From JBHEPS01 sp046261635 (lineage in GTDB: Bacteria; Acidobacteriota; Thermoanaerobaculia; Gp7-AA8), in NCBI GenBank assembly GCA_046261635.1, contig JBHEOL010000006.1, positions 1 to 16,956 of the forward strand: a stretch of DNA of 16,956 bases, written 5' to 3'. A program made the translations under genes and the position numbers. This document shows positions 5,603-12,926 of this stretch, piece by piece. The notes beneath the pieces were generated by a model. The model worked only from the letters and a program-made list of their open reading frames with translations, had not been told where the DNA came from and ran no database searches. Position 1 is the first letter of the stretch; every line of letters begins with the position of its first letter.

Positions 5603-6642
5603 GCGATTGCTTCCCCCAATAGGCGCGCGAATCGCGGCCCCCGGTAAATGAATCCCGTATAGACCTGAATCAGGTCCGCTCCCGCGGCGAGCTTGGCCCG
5701 GGCGGCCTCGGCAGAGTCGATGCCGCCCACACCGATAAGGGGGTAGGACTCCCCCGCGAGACGGCGCAGCTGCGCCAGAACCGCGGTCGACGATTCGAAC
5801 AGAGGCGCCCCCGAAAGTCCGCCCTGCTGGTCGCTCTCCCTGGAAATCGGCCGGTGATCGAGGGTCGTGTTCGTGGCGACCATGCCGTCCGCGAGCTCGC
5901 GACACACTTGCGCGATTCCCTCCACCTCCTCCGGATGGAGATCGGGCGCGATCTTCACGAGGATCGGGTGATCTCCCGCGCCCGCGAAGCTGAGGCTCTT
6001 CTTCACGTTGCGCATCGATTCGAGGATCTCCCTCAAGTGGCCCGGACGCTGAAGATCGCGCAGGTTCGGGGTGTTGGGAGAGGAGACGTTGACCACGACG
6101 GCATCTGCCCAGGGCCCCAGGATCTCATAACACGCCGCGTAAGCCGCCGGAGCGTCCTGGGACTCTACGTCCCGATTCTTCCCGATGTTCACGAAGAGCG
6201 GGACGGGGCGTTTCACGGCTGTTTCACGGCGTTCCACGAGCCGGCGCAGCCGGCCCGCGACGACAGCGGCTCCGTCATTATTGAACCCCATCCGGTTGAT
6301 CAGCGCCCGTTCGGCCGGATAGCGAAAAAGCCGCGGCTTCGGGTTTCCCTTCTGGGGACGCAGCGTGACCGTGCCGACCTCGACGAACCCGAAGCCGAGG
6401 GCGCTCAGTGCCTCGACCATTTCGGCGTTCTTATCGAAACCGGCGGCCAGGCCGACTTTCGAGGAAAACTCGAGACCCCACAACCCGACCGGCTTGACCC
6501 GCGGTGAGTAACGGCGCTCGATAGCCGAAACGAGAGGAGGGAAGCCCTCAATCCTCTGAAGAGTCCATGCGGCGAGCTCGTGCGCCGTTTCGGGGTCCAG
6601 TCGGAAAAGAAGCTTCTTTCCCGTTTCGTAGAAATCAGTCAT
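5599..6642 (-). CDS. pyrD: Dihydroorotate dehydrogenase (quinone), class 2
   Basis: 347 aa. Oxidises dihydroorotate to orotate in pyrimidine synthesis, with FMN and passing electrons to membrane quinones. The N-terminal helix region (about 1-45, with PETAHELAAWTL) is the class 2 membrane-binding segment. GLAAGFDKNAEMVEAL, EVGTVTLRPQKGNPKPRLFR and the NRMGFNNDGA motif follow. NVSSPNTPNLR (about 185-195) carries the class 2 catalytic serine (187/188). A C-terminal GVGGIDSAEAARAKLAAGAD completes the phosphate-binding part. The ATG lies 2 nt after the gltX stop with a poor SD, so it is probably translated by coupling. In the Bacillus-type order cysE-cysS occupies this slot. Confidence 0.97.
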   Translation of the reverse strand: MTDFYETGKKLLFRLDPETAHELAAWTLQRIEGFPPLVSAIERRYSPRVKPVGLWGLEFSSKVGLAAGFDKNAEMVEALSALGFGFVEVGTVTLRPQKGNPKPRLFRYPAERALINRMGFNNDGAAVVAGRLRRLVERRETAVKRPVPLFVNIGKNRDVESQDAPAAYAACYEILGPWADAVVVNVSSPNTPNLRDLQRPGHLREILESMRNVKKSLSFAGAGDHPILVKIAPDLHPEEVEGIAQVCRELADGMVATNTTLDHRPISRESDQQGGLSGAPLFESSTAVLAQLRRLAGESYPLIGVGGIDSAEAARAKLAAGADLIQVYTGFIYRGPRFARLLGEAIA

Positions 6643-6644
6643 CG

Positions 6645-8171
6645 TCAGCCGAGCAGCGCGCGAAACGCAGCCACTCGCTCTCTCGGGGAAAGGATCTTTC
6701 CGAGGCCCGGGGTTCTGCTTCCGGCCTCGAGAAGCGGCAGCACCCGCGCGAGCTCAGGTCCGTGGGACGAGCCGGTCGTCGCGATCCGAACGGGCATGAA
6801 CAGCTTTTTTCCCTTCGCTCCGGTCGCTCCCTTCAGCCTCTCAGTGAGCGCCTGAAAGTTCTCGGCCGATTCAAGAGGAGCTCCCCTCTCCAGGTCTGCC
6901 GAGAGCGCCTCGATCACACCTCGCATCGCCGGGTCCTCGAGGGCTTCGCGCACTCCCTCCTCGGAGAGTCCCCGGGAGGGGTCGAACTCGAAAAAGATCC
7001 TCATGGCCTCGGGGATATCGGGGAGACGGTCGGCTCCGCTCTTCACCACCTCGATGGCCTGATCGAGCCATGCCTCCGCCTCGCTCCCTCCACCCGTCAG
7101 CCAGCCGCGGTGCTCGAACTCCCGCGAGAGTTGCCGGCGAAGCCATCCCGTTTCGGTGGTCTTCAGGTACTGGCCGTTCATCCAGAGCAGCTTCTGCGGA
7201 TCGAACACCGCCGGAGCGGCGTTCACCCGGTCGAGAGAAAAGAGGGCGATCGCCTGCTCCCGGCTGAAGATCTCGCCTCCTTGCGGGGGAGACCAGCCGA
7301 GAAGCGTCAGGTAATTCACCATGGCGTCGGACAGGTAGCCGGCTTCACCGTACTGCGAGACCGATGTCGCTCCGTGGCGTTTGGACAGCTTCGTGCGGTC
7401 TTCTCCCAGGATGAGCGACACGTGCGCAAACAGAGGCTCGGGCCATCCCATGGCGCGATAAACGAGTACCTGGCGATGCGTGTTCGTCAAGTGCTCCTCG
7501 GCACGGATTACATGGGAGATTTCCATGTGGTGGTCATCGACCACGACCGAGAAGTTGTAAGTGGGCATCCCGTCGGATCGGATGAGAATGAAGTCTCCGA
7601 GTGATTCCTTCCGCCAGGTGACAGACCCCCGAATGAGATCGTCGATCGTGACGTCCGCATCGAAGGGGGCATCCGGCTCTTTCGGGACGTGGAATCGGAC
7701 GACGTGCGGCAGCTTCGCCTCCTGGGATTTCCGTCGTCTCTCCTCAACGGGGAGATTCCAGCAGGTGAGGTCGTAGTGAGGCGGTCGCCCCGATGCCTCG
7801 GCTTCCGACCGCTTCCGATCGAGAGTTGCCTCGTCGCAGAAGCAGGGGTACGCAGCTCCCTTGTCGACGAGCTCGGCCGCAGTCGCGGCGTAAATCGAAA
7901 GTCTTTCCGACTGGCGGTAAGGCCCATGCACCCCTCCGATGTCCGGACCTTCACTCCATTCGAGGCCGAGCCAATGGAGATCGGACAACACCAGATCTTC
8001 CGAATCTCTCGTGGACCGAACCTGGTCGGTGTCCTCGATTCGGAGGATCAGGGCTCCGCCGTGATGCTTTGCGAAGAGCCAGTTGAAGATCGCAGTTCTC
8101 GCGCCTCCGACGTGAAGATGGCCGGTGGGCGAGGGGGCGAATCGGACGCGAACGGAACGGGATGAATCCAA
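6645..8171 (-). CDS. gltX: Glutamyl-tRNA synthetase
   Basis: 508 aa, class I synthetase charging tRNA-Glu. I place the start at a TTG with AGGAG five bases upstream (8177-8181), giving M-DSSRSVRVRFAPSPTGHLH. No ATG is available near the conserved start, and the next upstream TTG adds ten unconserved residues. The HIGH-type signature is HLHVG (18-22) and the KMSKS-type loop is KLSKR (261-265). A partial zinc-site pattern CFC...YDLTC (Cys110, 112, 137) is seen. The C-terminal anticodon-binding domain follows from about 330. A TATATT at plus 8200-8205 could be a -10 box, but no convincing -35 lies above it. Whether this is discriminating or also charges tRNA-Gln cannot be read here. Confidence 0.96.
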   Translation of the reverse strand: MDSSRSVRVRFAPSPTGHLHVGGARTAIFNWLFAKHHGGALILRIEDTDQVRSTRDSEDLVLSDLHWLGLEWSEGPDIGGVHGPYRQSERLSIYAATAAELVDKGAAYPCFCDEATLDRKRSEAEASGRPPHYDLTCWNLPVEERRRKSQEAKLPHVVRFHVPKEPDAPFDADVTIDDLIRGSVTWRKESLGDFILIRSDGMPTYNFSVVVDDHHMEISHVIRAEEHLTNTHRQVLVYRAMGWPEPLFAHVSLILGEDRTKLSKRHGATSVSQYGEAGYLSDAMVNYLTLLGWSPPQGGEIFSREQAIALFSLDRVNAAPAVFDPQKLLWMNGQYLKTTETGWLRRQLSREFEHRGWLTGGGSEAEAWLDQAIEVVKSGADRLPDIPEAMRIFFEFDPSRGLSEEGVREALEDPAMRGVIEALSADLERGAPLESAENFQALTERLKGATGAKGKKLFMPVRIATTGSSHGPELARVLPLLEAGSRTPGLGKILSPRERVAAFRALLG

Positions 8172-8246
8172 GGGAGCTCCTGGCCGGAAAGTTCCCGGCA
8201 ATATAGCGCATCGTATGCGGTCGATTCCCAGCCGGACGGACGCCCT

Positions 8247-8723
8247 TCAGCCGTTGACGAGCAGGACGATCGCCATCGCGACCATCCCTTCTTCCCGTCC
8301 CGTGAACCCGAGGTGATCGGTGGTCGTCGCTTTGAGGCTGACGTTCTCAACGTCGAGAGACAGGAGCGACGCCACCGACTTCCGCATCGCGTCACGGTGC
8401 GGAGCGAGCTTCGGCTTCTGTGCGACTACGGTCACGTCGAGGTTGGCGATCGTCCACCCCGCCGCAGTCACGATTCGATGTGCTTCCCCGAGGAAAAGGC
8501 GGGAATCTGCCCCAGCCCAACGGGGGTCATTGGAAGGGAAATAGCTTCCTATGTCACCGGCCGCCACTGCGCCGAGAAGGGCGTCGGTGATGGCGTGGAG
8601 AACGGCGTCGGCGTCGGAGTGGCCGCCAAGCCCTCCCCGGTCCGCGATGCGGACCCCGCCGAGGATGAGAGGGCGCGCCTCCTCGAATCCGTGAACATCG
8701 ATCCCCTGGCCGATTCGAATCAT
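8247..8723 (-). CDS. ispF: 2-C-methyl-D-erythritol 2,4-cyclodiphosphate synthase
   Basis: 158 aa, the usual IspF length. Closes the cyclodiphosphate ring in the MEP isoprenoid pathway as a metal-dependent trimer. The metal ligands are visible: IGQGIDVHGF gives Asp9 and His11, and HSDADAVLHAITDALLGA gives His43. The C-terminal KATTTDHLGFTGREEG is the family motif for CDP/phosphate binding. The ATG overlaps the ispD stop as ATGA, with GAGG in the ispD 3' end. A longer open frame upstream is only the ispD region in another frame. Confidence 0.98.
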   Translation of the reverse strand: MIRIGQGIDVHGFEEARPLILGGVRIADRGGLGGHSDADAVLHAITDALLGAVAAGDIGSYFPSNDPRWAGADSRLFLGEAHRIVTAAGWTIANLDVTVVAQKPKLAPHRDAMRKSVASLLSLDVENVSLKATTTDHLGFTGREEGMVAMAIVLLVNG

Positions 8724-9427
8724 TTCGCCTCTTCCGCCCCGAGCGCGCGCTCGACGCTTTCGATGTCGCTCAGACGGGTGACCTTGATATTGCGTTCCTC
8801 GCCTTCGAGCACTCTCACCGGATAGCCGTAGCGTACGAGGAGGCTTGCATCGTCCGTCCCGACGAAACCCTCGGCCCTCGCGCGATGGAGGCACTCGGAG
8901 AGGAGCTCGACGCGGAAACATTGGGGGGTCTGCGCGGCGATCCATTCCTCACGCCTCGGCGATTCGGCGATGACGCCGTTCGAAACCCGATGGATCGTCT
9001 CGGTCAGGGGCCTGCCCGGGATCGCACCACCGGAATCGCGGGCCGCCTCGAGAAGCGCCAAAAGCAGTTGCTCGCTGAACAGAGGGCGAACGGCGTCGTG
9101 AACGGCGACCAGCGGCGCACCCTCTGCCTGGCCGAGTGCGTTTGCAACCGATTCCTGGCGATTCGCACCTCCCTCGACCAGACGAATCGGCTTTTGCCAG
9201 TGAGGACTCGCCACGATTTTGCGCGCCCGATCCATTTCGGAAGAAGGAACCGCGACGACGATCCGGGTCACGAAGCGGGAGGCATCGAACCGTGAAAGCG
9301 CCCAGGTGATCAATTCCCGGCCGCCGACTTCCACGAACTGCTTCGGAACCGTTCCGCCGAAGCGCGAACCACTGCCGCCCGCCGGAAGGACGGCGACACA
9401 ACGCAGGTCATCGGCGGGTTGGCTCAT
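8720..9427 (-). CDS. ispD: 2-C-methyl-D-erythritol 4-phosphate cytidylyltransferase
   Basis: 235 aa. Transfers CMP from CTP to MEP in the isoprenoid pathway. The Gly-rich nucleotide loop LPAGGSGSRFGGTVPKQF lies at about 13-30, VHDAVRPL near the middle, AAQTPQCFR after it and a GTDDASLLVRYGYPV-like segment near the end. The ATG at 9427 is chosen because the protein aligns from here. Upstream codons in the same frame read through an intrinsic terminator whose U-run ends only seven bases before the ATG. No Shine-Dalgarno is visible. The ispD mRNA therefore either reads through that terminator or starts very close to the ATG. ispD-ispF coupling (ATGA) is common. Confidence 0.95.
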   Translation of the reverse strand: MSQPADDLRCVAVLPAGGSGSRFGGTVPKQFVEVGGRELITWALSRFDASRFVTRIVVAVPSSEMDRARKIVASPHWQKPIRLVEGGANRQESVANALGQAEGAPLVAVHDAVRPLFSEQLLLALLEAARDSGGAIPGRPLTETIHRVSNGVIAESPRREEWIAAQTPQCFRVELLSECLHRARAEGFVGTDDASLLVRYGYPVRVLEGEERNIKVTRLSDIESVERALGAEEAK

Positions 9428-9434
9428 CGCGGAG

Positions 9435-9467
9435 AAAAAAAAGAGCGAAACGTTCCACGTCTCGCTC
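9435..9467 (-). terminator. Intrinsic terminator after frr
   Basis: On the minus strand, GAGCGAGACG-TGGAA-CGTTTCGCTC forms a 10-bp stem with one G.T pair, followed at once by eight T. It ends the pyrH-frr transcript 29 nt after the frr stop and sits immediately before the ispD start. Confidence 0.85.
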
Positions 9468-9495
9468 TCGATCGTACTGGGCAATGGCTGAGAGG

Positions 9496-10056
9496 TCAGA
9501 CCTCCATGATCTCGGCTTCTTTGTGCTTGAGAGTTTCCGCGACCTGCTCGATGTAGCGGTCGGTGACTTTCTGGATCTCGTCATGGGCTCTTTTTTCTTC
9601 GTCTTCCGAGATCACGTGATCCTTCTGCAGCTTTTTGATCTTGTCGTTGCCGTCGCGGCGCACCTGCCGGATTGCAGTGCGGGACTCCTCGGCCATGTTG
9701 TGCGCCTTCTTCACCATCTCCTTCCGCCGCTCCTCCGTGAGAGGCGGGATCGGGATCCGGACGACCTTTCCGTCGCTCGAAGGATTCAGGCCGAGATCCG
9801 CGGATCGGATTGCCTTTTCGACGGCGGGAATGACGCTCCGGTCCCATGGTTGAGCGACGATCATGGATGGCTCGGGGATGGTCAGCGCGGCCACCTGGTT
9901 CAGCGGCGTGTCGGTCCCGTAATAGGGGACGACGACTCCGTCGAGCATCGACAGCGAAGCCCTTCCGGTCCGGAGCTGCCGGAACTCGGAGTGCAACGCC
10001 TCGATGGCTCCGTGCATTCTGCGATCGAGATCGCTGAGAACTTCCTTCACTTCCAT
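9496..10056 (-). CDS. frr: Ribosome recycling factor
   Basis: 186 aa, standard RRF length. With EF-G it splits post-termination ribosomes. The helical domain I and the small domain II are clear: QLRTGRASLSMLDGVVVPYYG and a PLNQVAALTIPEPSMIVAQPWD-type core. LTEERRKEMVKKAHNMAEES (about 110-130) is the conserved helix of domain I. The ATG directly abuts the pyrH TGA, with GAGGGGG upstream. A strong terminator follows. Confidence 0.98.
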   Translation of the reverse strand: MEVKEVLSDLDRRMHGAIEALHSEFRQLRTGRASLSMLDGVVVPYYGTDTPLNQVAALTIPEPSMIVAQPWDRSVIPAVEKAIRSADLGLNPSSDGKVVRIPIPPLTEERRKEMVKKAHNMAEESRTAIRQVRRDGNDKIKKLQKDHVISEDEEKRAHDEIQKVTDRYIEQVAETLKHKEAEIMEV

Positions 10057-10806
10057 TCAGACCCCCTCAACGGGAACCTGATCCGGCTCGTCCGACACGA
10101 TCGAGCCGACTTCCTGGCCGAGAACGGCGAGCCGGATGTTCCCCTTCTCCCAGATGGAAAAGACGCAGATTGGAATGGCGCTTCCGCGCGCAAGGTCGAT
10201 CGCCGAGGCATCCATGACCTCGAGCCGGTCCGAGAGCACGCGTTGGTAGCTCAGGCGCGGAATCTTCGTCGCGGATGGAACGGTCTTCGGATCGGCGGTA
10301 TAGATGCCGTCGACTTTCGTGGCCTTGAAGATGATTTCGCATCCGAGCTCGCTCGCTCGAAGGGCCGCGGCTGAATCGGTGGTGAAGAACGGGTTTCCCG
10401 TCCCTCCCGCGCAGATCACCACCCGTCCCTTCTCCAGGTGCCGGATCGCGCGACGCCGGATGAAGGGCTCTGCGACTTCGGACATGGTGAGTGCGGTGGT
10501 CACCCGCGTGACGATGTCGCGGTGCTCGAGCGCGGCCTGCAGAGCCAGCGAGTTCATGACTGTTGCGAGCATCCCCATGTGGTCGCCGACGACGCGGTCG
10601 ATGCCTTGAGACTCGGCGTTGATCCCGCGAAAGATGTTCCCCCCCCCGATCACGATGGCGATCTGCACGCCGAGCGAGTGAACGTCGGCGACTTCGCCCG
10701 CAATCATGCCGAGAGTGTCGGGATCGATGCCGTACTTGCGGTCGCCCATGAGGGCTTCGCCCGACAGCTTCAGAAGGATGCGGCTGTACTTAGGTTGCGA
10801 CGTCAT
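10057..10806 (-). CDS. pyrH: Uridylate kinase (UMP kinase)
   Basis: 249 aa. Phosphorylates UMP to UDP as a hexamer of the amino acid kinase fold. SRILLKLSGEALMGDRKYGI is the N-terminal phosphate-binding part, IAIVIGGGNIFRG the second, and VICAGGTGNPFFTTDSAAAL and FKATKVDGIYTADPK are family motifs. I take the ATG at 10806. An in-frame GTG at 10833 would add nine residues, and neither has a strong SD. A terminator-like hairpin separates it from tsf. The rpsB-tsf-pyrH-frr order is highly conserved in bacteria. Confidence 0.97.
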   Translation of the reverse strand: MTSQPKYSRILLKLSGEALMGDRKYGIDPDTLGMIAGEVADVHSLGVQIAIVIGGGNIFRGINAESQGIDRVVGDHMGMLATVMNSLALQAALEHRDIVTRVTTALTMSEVAEPFIRRRAIRHLEKGRVVICAGGTGNPFFTTDSAAALRASELGCEIIFKATKVDGIYTADPKTVPSATKIPRLSYQRVLSDRLEVMDASAIDLARGSAIPICVFSIWEKGNIRLAVLGQEVGSIVSDEPDQVPVEGV

Positions 10807-10842
10807 GGCCGTCCCGGTCACTTTATATACCACGGGTCCCGC

Positions 10843-10889
10843 GAGAAGGAGAGAAAGCAGGGCGGGTCCCCAACGCGGACTCGCCCTGC
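10843..10889 (-). terminator. Terminator-like hairpin between tsf and pyrH
   Basis: A 13-bp stem (10857-10869 with 10877-10889) with one mismatch and a short loop, beginning about 14 nt after the tsf stop. It is followed on the minus strand by the pyrimidine-rich TTTCTCTCCTTCTC. The interrupted U-run suggests partial termination. TATATAAA lies between it and pyrH and could be a -10 box, but I see no good -35. Confidence 0.55.
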
Positions 10890-10902
10890 CGGGGCAGCGG
10901 GA

Positions 10903-11829
10903 TCAGAGTCCAGCCTGCTGCATGACCTCGGCGGCAAAATCCGCGCTGCGCCGCTCGAGACCCTCACCCAGCTTATAGCGGGTGAATCCTGTCAGCTCGA
11001 TCGACGTTCCCGCCTCGCGGCCGGTCTGCTCGAGAAGCTGGCGGATCGTGGTCTTATCCTCGCGGACGTACGGCTGCTCGGTCAGAACCGTCTCACCGTA
11101 GAACTTCTCCATTTTCCCGGAGACGATCTTGTCGACCACGTTCTCGGGCTTGCCGGACTTGAGCGCCTGGTCGCGCGCGATCTCACGCTCGGTGTCGAGG
11201 TCGGCCTGCGTCACGTCATCCCGGCGGAGGAAGCGCGGCTCCGCGGCGGCGACATGCATGGCGACATTCGAGGCGAGCTCGGCCAACTTCTGACGGTCGC
11301 CACCTTCGGCTTCCATCTTCACAATGACCGCGATCTTGCCGTTGCCGTGAATGTAGGTCCCGAACACGGTGCCGGGAGTAGATTCATAGCGGACGAAGCG
11401 GCGGATCGAGATGTTTTCTCCGATCTTCGCGATATTCTCGCTGACGATCTGCGCCACGGTCAGCCCCTCGGCGTCGTCCGTCCATTTCTGTTCGGCCAGT
11501 TGTTCGACCGTCTCGGCCGGGGAGCCGGCGATGACGCCGGCGATTCGCTCGACCAGGCCGCGGAACTCGGCGTTCTGCGCGACGAAATCAGTCTCCGAAT
11601 TGACCTCGACGGCGACTGCCTTGCCGTCGACCACGCCGGACCAGGCGATCCCTTCGGAGGTGATCCGCCCTGCTTTCTTCCCGGCGGCGGCGAGACCCTT
11701 CTTGCGAAGGACCTTCACGGCCTCGTCGAAATCGCCGTTGGCCTCGGTCAGCGCCTTTTTGCAATCCATCATTCCGGCTCCGGTTTTTTCGCGGAGCTCT
11801 TTCACCTGAGCTGCAGTAATTTCAGCCAT
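10903..11829 (-). CDS. tsf: Elongation factor Ts
   Basis: 308 aa, close to E. coli EF-Ts. Exchanges GDP for GTP on EF-Tu. The start MAEITAAQVKELREKTGAGM with a MMDCKKALTEANGDF-like UBA region (about 1-50) is diagnostic, with GGAGAG about 7 nt before the ATG. The core domain carries the TDFVAQN motif (about 80-86) that contacts EF-Tu. The longer open frame upstream is non-conserved spacer. Its partner gene tuf is not in the window. Confidence 0.98.
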   Translation of the reverse strand: MAEITAAQVKELREKTGAGMMDCKKALTEANGDFDEAVKVLRKKGLAAAGKKAGRITSEGIAWSGVVDGKAVAVEVNSETDFVAQNAEFRGLVERIAGVIAGSPAETVEQLAEQKWTDDAEGLTVAQIVSENIAKIGENISIRRFVRYESTPGTVFGTYIHGNGKIAVIVKMEAEGGDRQKLAELASNVAMHVAAAEPRFLRRDDVTQADLDTEREIARDQALKSGKPENVVDKIVSGKMEKFYGETVLTEQPYVREDKTTIRQLLEQTGREAGTSIELTGFTRYKLGEGLERRSADFAAEVMQQAGL

Positions 11830-11900
11830 GAGCATCTCTCCAGTCTGGATGGGGAAGGCGCGGAAGGGAACGGAGGGCGCCATCCCTGTGCAAGCCACGG

Positions 11901-11934
11901 GAGGGCGCGTTTCCCAAGTGGGGAACGCGCCCTC
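11901..11934 (-). other. Strong hairpin in rpsB-tsf spacer
   Basis: GAGGGCGCGTTTCCC (11901-11915) pairs with 11921-11934 over 11 perfect base pairs plus three more after a one-base bulge. It starts about 14 nt after the rpsB stop. No U-run follows on the minus strand, so it probably modulates tsf relative to rpsB by partial termination or mRNA end protection. Confidence 0.5.
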
Positions 11935-11948
11935 GGGTCGGTATCGGA

Positions 11949-12740
11949 TCAGTGCGCCGGGGGAGCGGCGACGGTCTCGGGGCTCTCGGCGGACTCGGGT
12001 GCGATCTCCTCACCCGCGTCGGCTGCGCCCTCGGTCTCGTACTGCAGATCGGCGTCCGCCTGAGCGTAGCCCTCGAGCACGCTGTCCGCGATTTTGGACG
12101 TGAACAGCCGGATCGCGCGAATCGCGTCGTCATTCCCGGGGATCACATACTGGATGTCGTCGGGGTCGCAATTCGTATCCACGATTCCGACCACCGGAAT
12201 GCCCAGTTTTCGGGCTTCCTGTACGGCGATATGCTCTTTCTTCGGATCGATCACGAAGATGGCATCAGGAAGACCTTCCATTTCCCGAATCCCGATGAGA
12301 TTCTTCTGGAGCTTGTCGCGCTCTCGATCGAGAGAGGCGCGCTCCTTCTTGGACATCTCCTTCTCCTCATCACCGAGAACTGCCTCGATCTCCTTCAGAC
12401 GCTCGATCGATTTGCGCACGGTAGTGAAGTTCGTCAGAGTGCCACCCAGCCAGCGGCTGTTCACGTAGAACATTCCGCAGCGATTCGCTTCTTCGACGAT
12501 CGCATCCTGGGCCTGTCTTTTGGTCCCGACGAAAAGGACCCTCTTGCCCTGTCCGGCAAGCTGTGTAACGAAGGCGGAAGCTTCCTTAAAGAGCTTGAGC
12601 GTTTTCTGCAGGTCAATGATGTAGATCCCATTGCGCTTGCCGAAGATGTATTTTTTCATCTTCGGATTCCAGCGCTTGGTCTGATGACCGAAGTGAACGC
12701 CAGCTTCCAAAAGCTCTTTCATCGTAATAGAGACGGCCAA
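11949..12740 (-). CDS. rpsB: 30S ribosomal protein S2
   Basis: 263 aa. S2 joins the small subunit late and is needed for S1 binding. I place the start at TTG (12738-12740), because AGGAGG lies five bases upstream; the ATG six codons later would be about 23 bases from it. Conserved segments include MKELLEAGVHFGHQTKRWNP, IYIIDLQKTL, VLFVGTKRQAQDAI, YVNSRWLGGTLTNFTTVRKS and DAIFVIDPKKEHIAVQEARK. The C-terminal tail (about 232-263) is Glu/Ala/Pro-rich and longer than the folded domain needs. A 9-bp hairpin sits directly against the SD. Confidence 0.97.
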   Translation of the reverse strand: MAVSITMKELLEAGVHFGHQTKRWNPKMKKYIFGKRNGIYIIDLQKTLKLFKEASAFVTQLAGQGKRVLFVGTKRQAQDAIVEEANRCGMFYVNSRWLGGTLTNFTTVRKSIERLKEIEAVLGDEEKEMSKKERASLDRERDKLQKNLIGIREMEGLPDAIFVIDPKKEHIAVQEARKLGIPVVGIVDTNCDPDDIQYVIPGNDDAIRAIRLFTSKIADSVLEGYAQADADLQYETEGAADAGEEIAPESAESPETVAAPPAH

Positions 12741-12743
12741 CGG

Positions 12744-12779
12744 TTCCTCCTTTGTTTGAAAATTAGCGGCTTCAAACAA
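12744..12779 (-). promoter_or_regulatory. rpsB leader: hairpin abutting the Shine-Dalgarno
   Basis: A perfect 9-bp repeat TTGTTTGAA/TTCAAACAA (12752-12760 with 12771-12779) with a 10-nt loop. It ends one base before the AGGAGG of rpsB (12745-12750). Such a placement could let the stem control ribosome access. S2 is known to repress rpsB-tsf in E. coli through the leader; equivalence here is inference. Confidence 0.5.
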
Positions 12780-12855
12780 TCTCTGTTCCCCCGGGGGGGG
12801 ACGTTCTTTCAATGACGGCCTGGGCCCGGCCGCAAGGCATGTCTGACCTGTCTGC

Positions 12856-12891
12856 AAAAAGAAAGGACAGGGAACCGTCCGTCCCCTGTCC
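12856..12891 (-). terminator. Intrinsic terminator after rpsI
   Basis: Minus strand: a 10-bp stem GGACAGGGGA/TTCCCTGTCC (plus 12865-12874 with 12882-12891, one G.T pair) with a 7-nt loop, then TTTCTTTTT. It closes the rplM-rpsI unit about 35 nt after the rpsI stop. rpsB therefore needs its own promoter or readthrough. Confidence 0.85.
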
Positions 12892-12926
12892 CTCACCTTC
12901 AGCAAACCTGAAGCAAAACCATCGAA

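Noticed and set aside
4697..5647. 316-codon open frame on the plus strand over rlmB and the tRNA-Thr promoter
   Set aside because: Antisense to rlmB and overlapping a tRNA and a good promoter; no conserved features and no ribosome binding site.
5603..5905. N-terminal extension of the rlmB frame
   Set aside because: The extra 100 codons overlap pyrD in another frame. The GTG at 5602 has a good SD, couples to the pyrD stop and starts the conserved domain.
8183..8205. Small GCCGG/CCGGC stem and TATATT before gltX as a riboswitch or promoter
   Set aside because: The stem is only 5 bp and the -10-like box lacks a -35; ispF to gltX is a 75-nt gap in one operon.
10438..12063. 541-codon open frame on the plus strand
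   Set aside because: It lies antisense to pyrH, tsf and rpsB, which are certain by motif. High GC leaves the opposite strand open; the translation is Leu/Asp/Arg/His-rich without motifs.
12781..12801. CCCCCGGGGGGGG run in the rpsI-rpsB spacer as a regulatory palindrome
   Set aside because: A 10-bp GC palindrome with no loop is explained by homopolymer runs and may also carry sequencing error; nothing links it to function.
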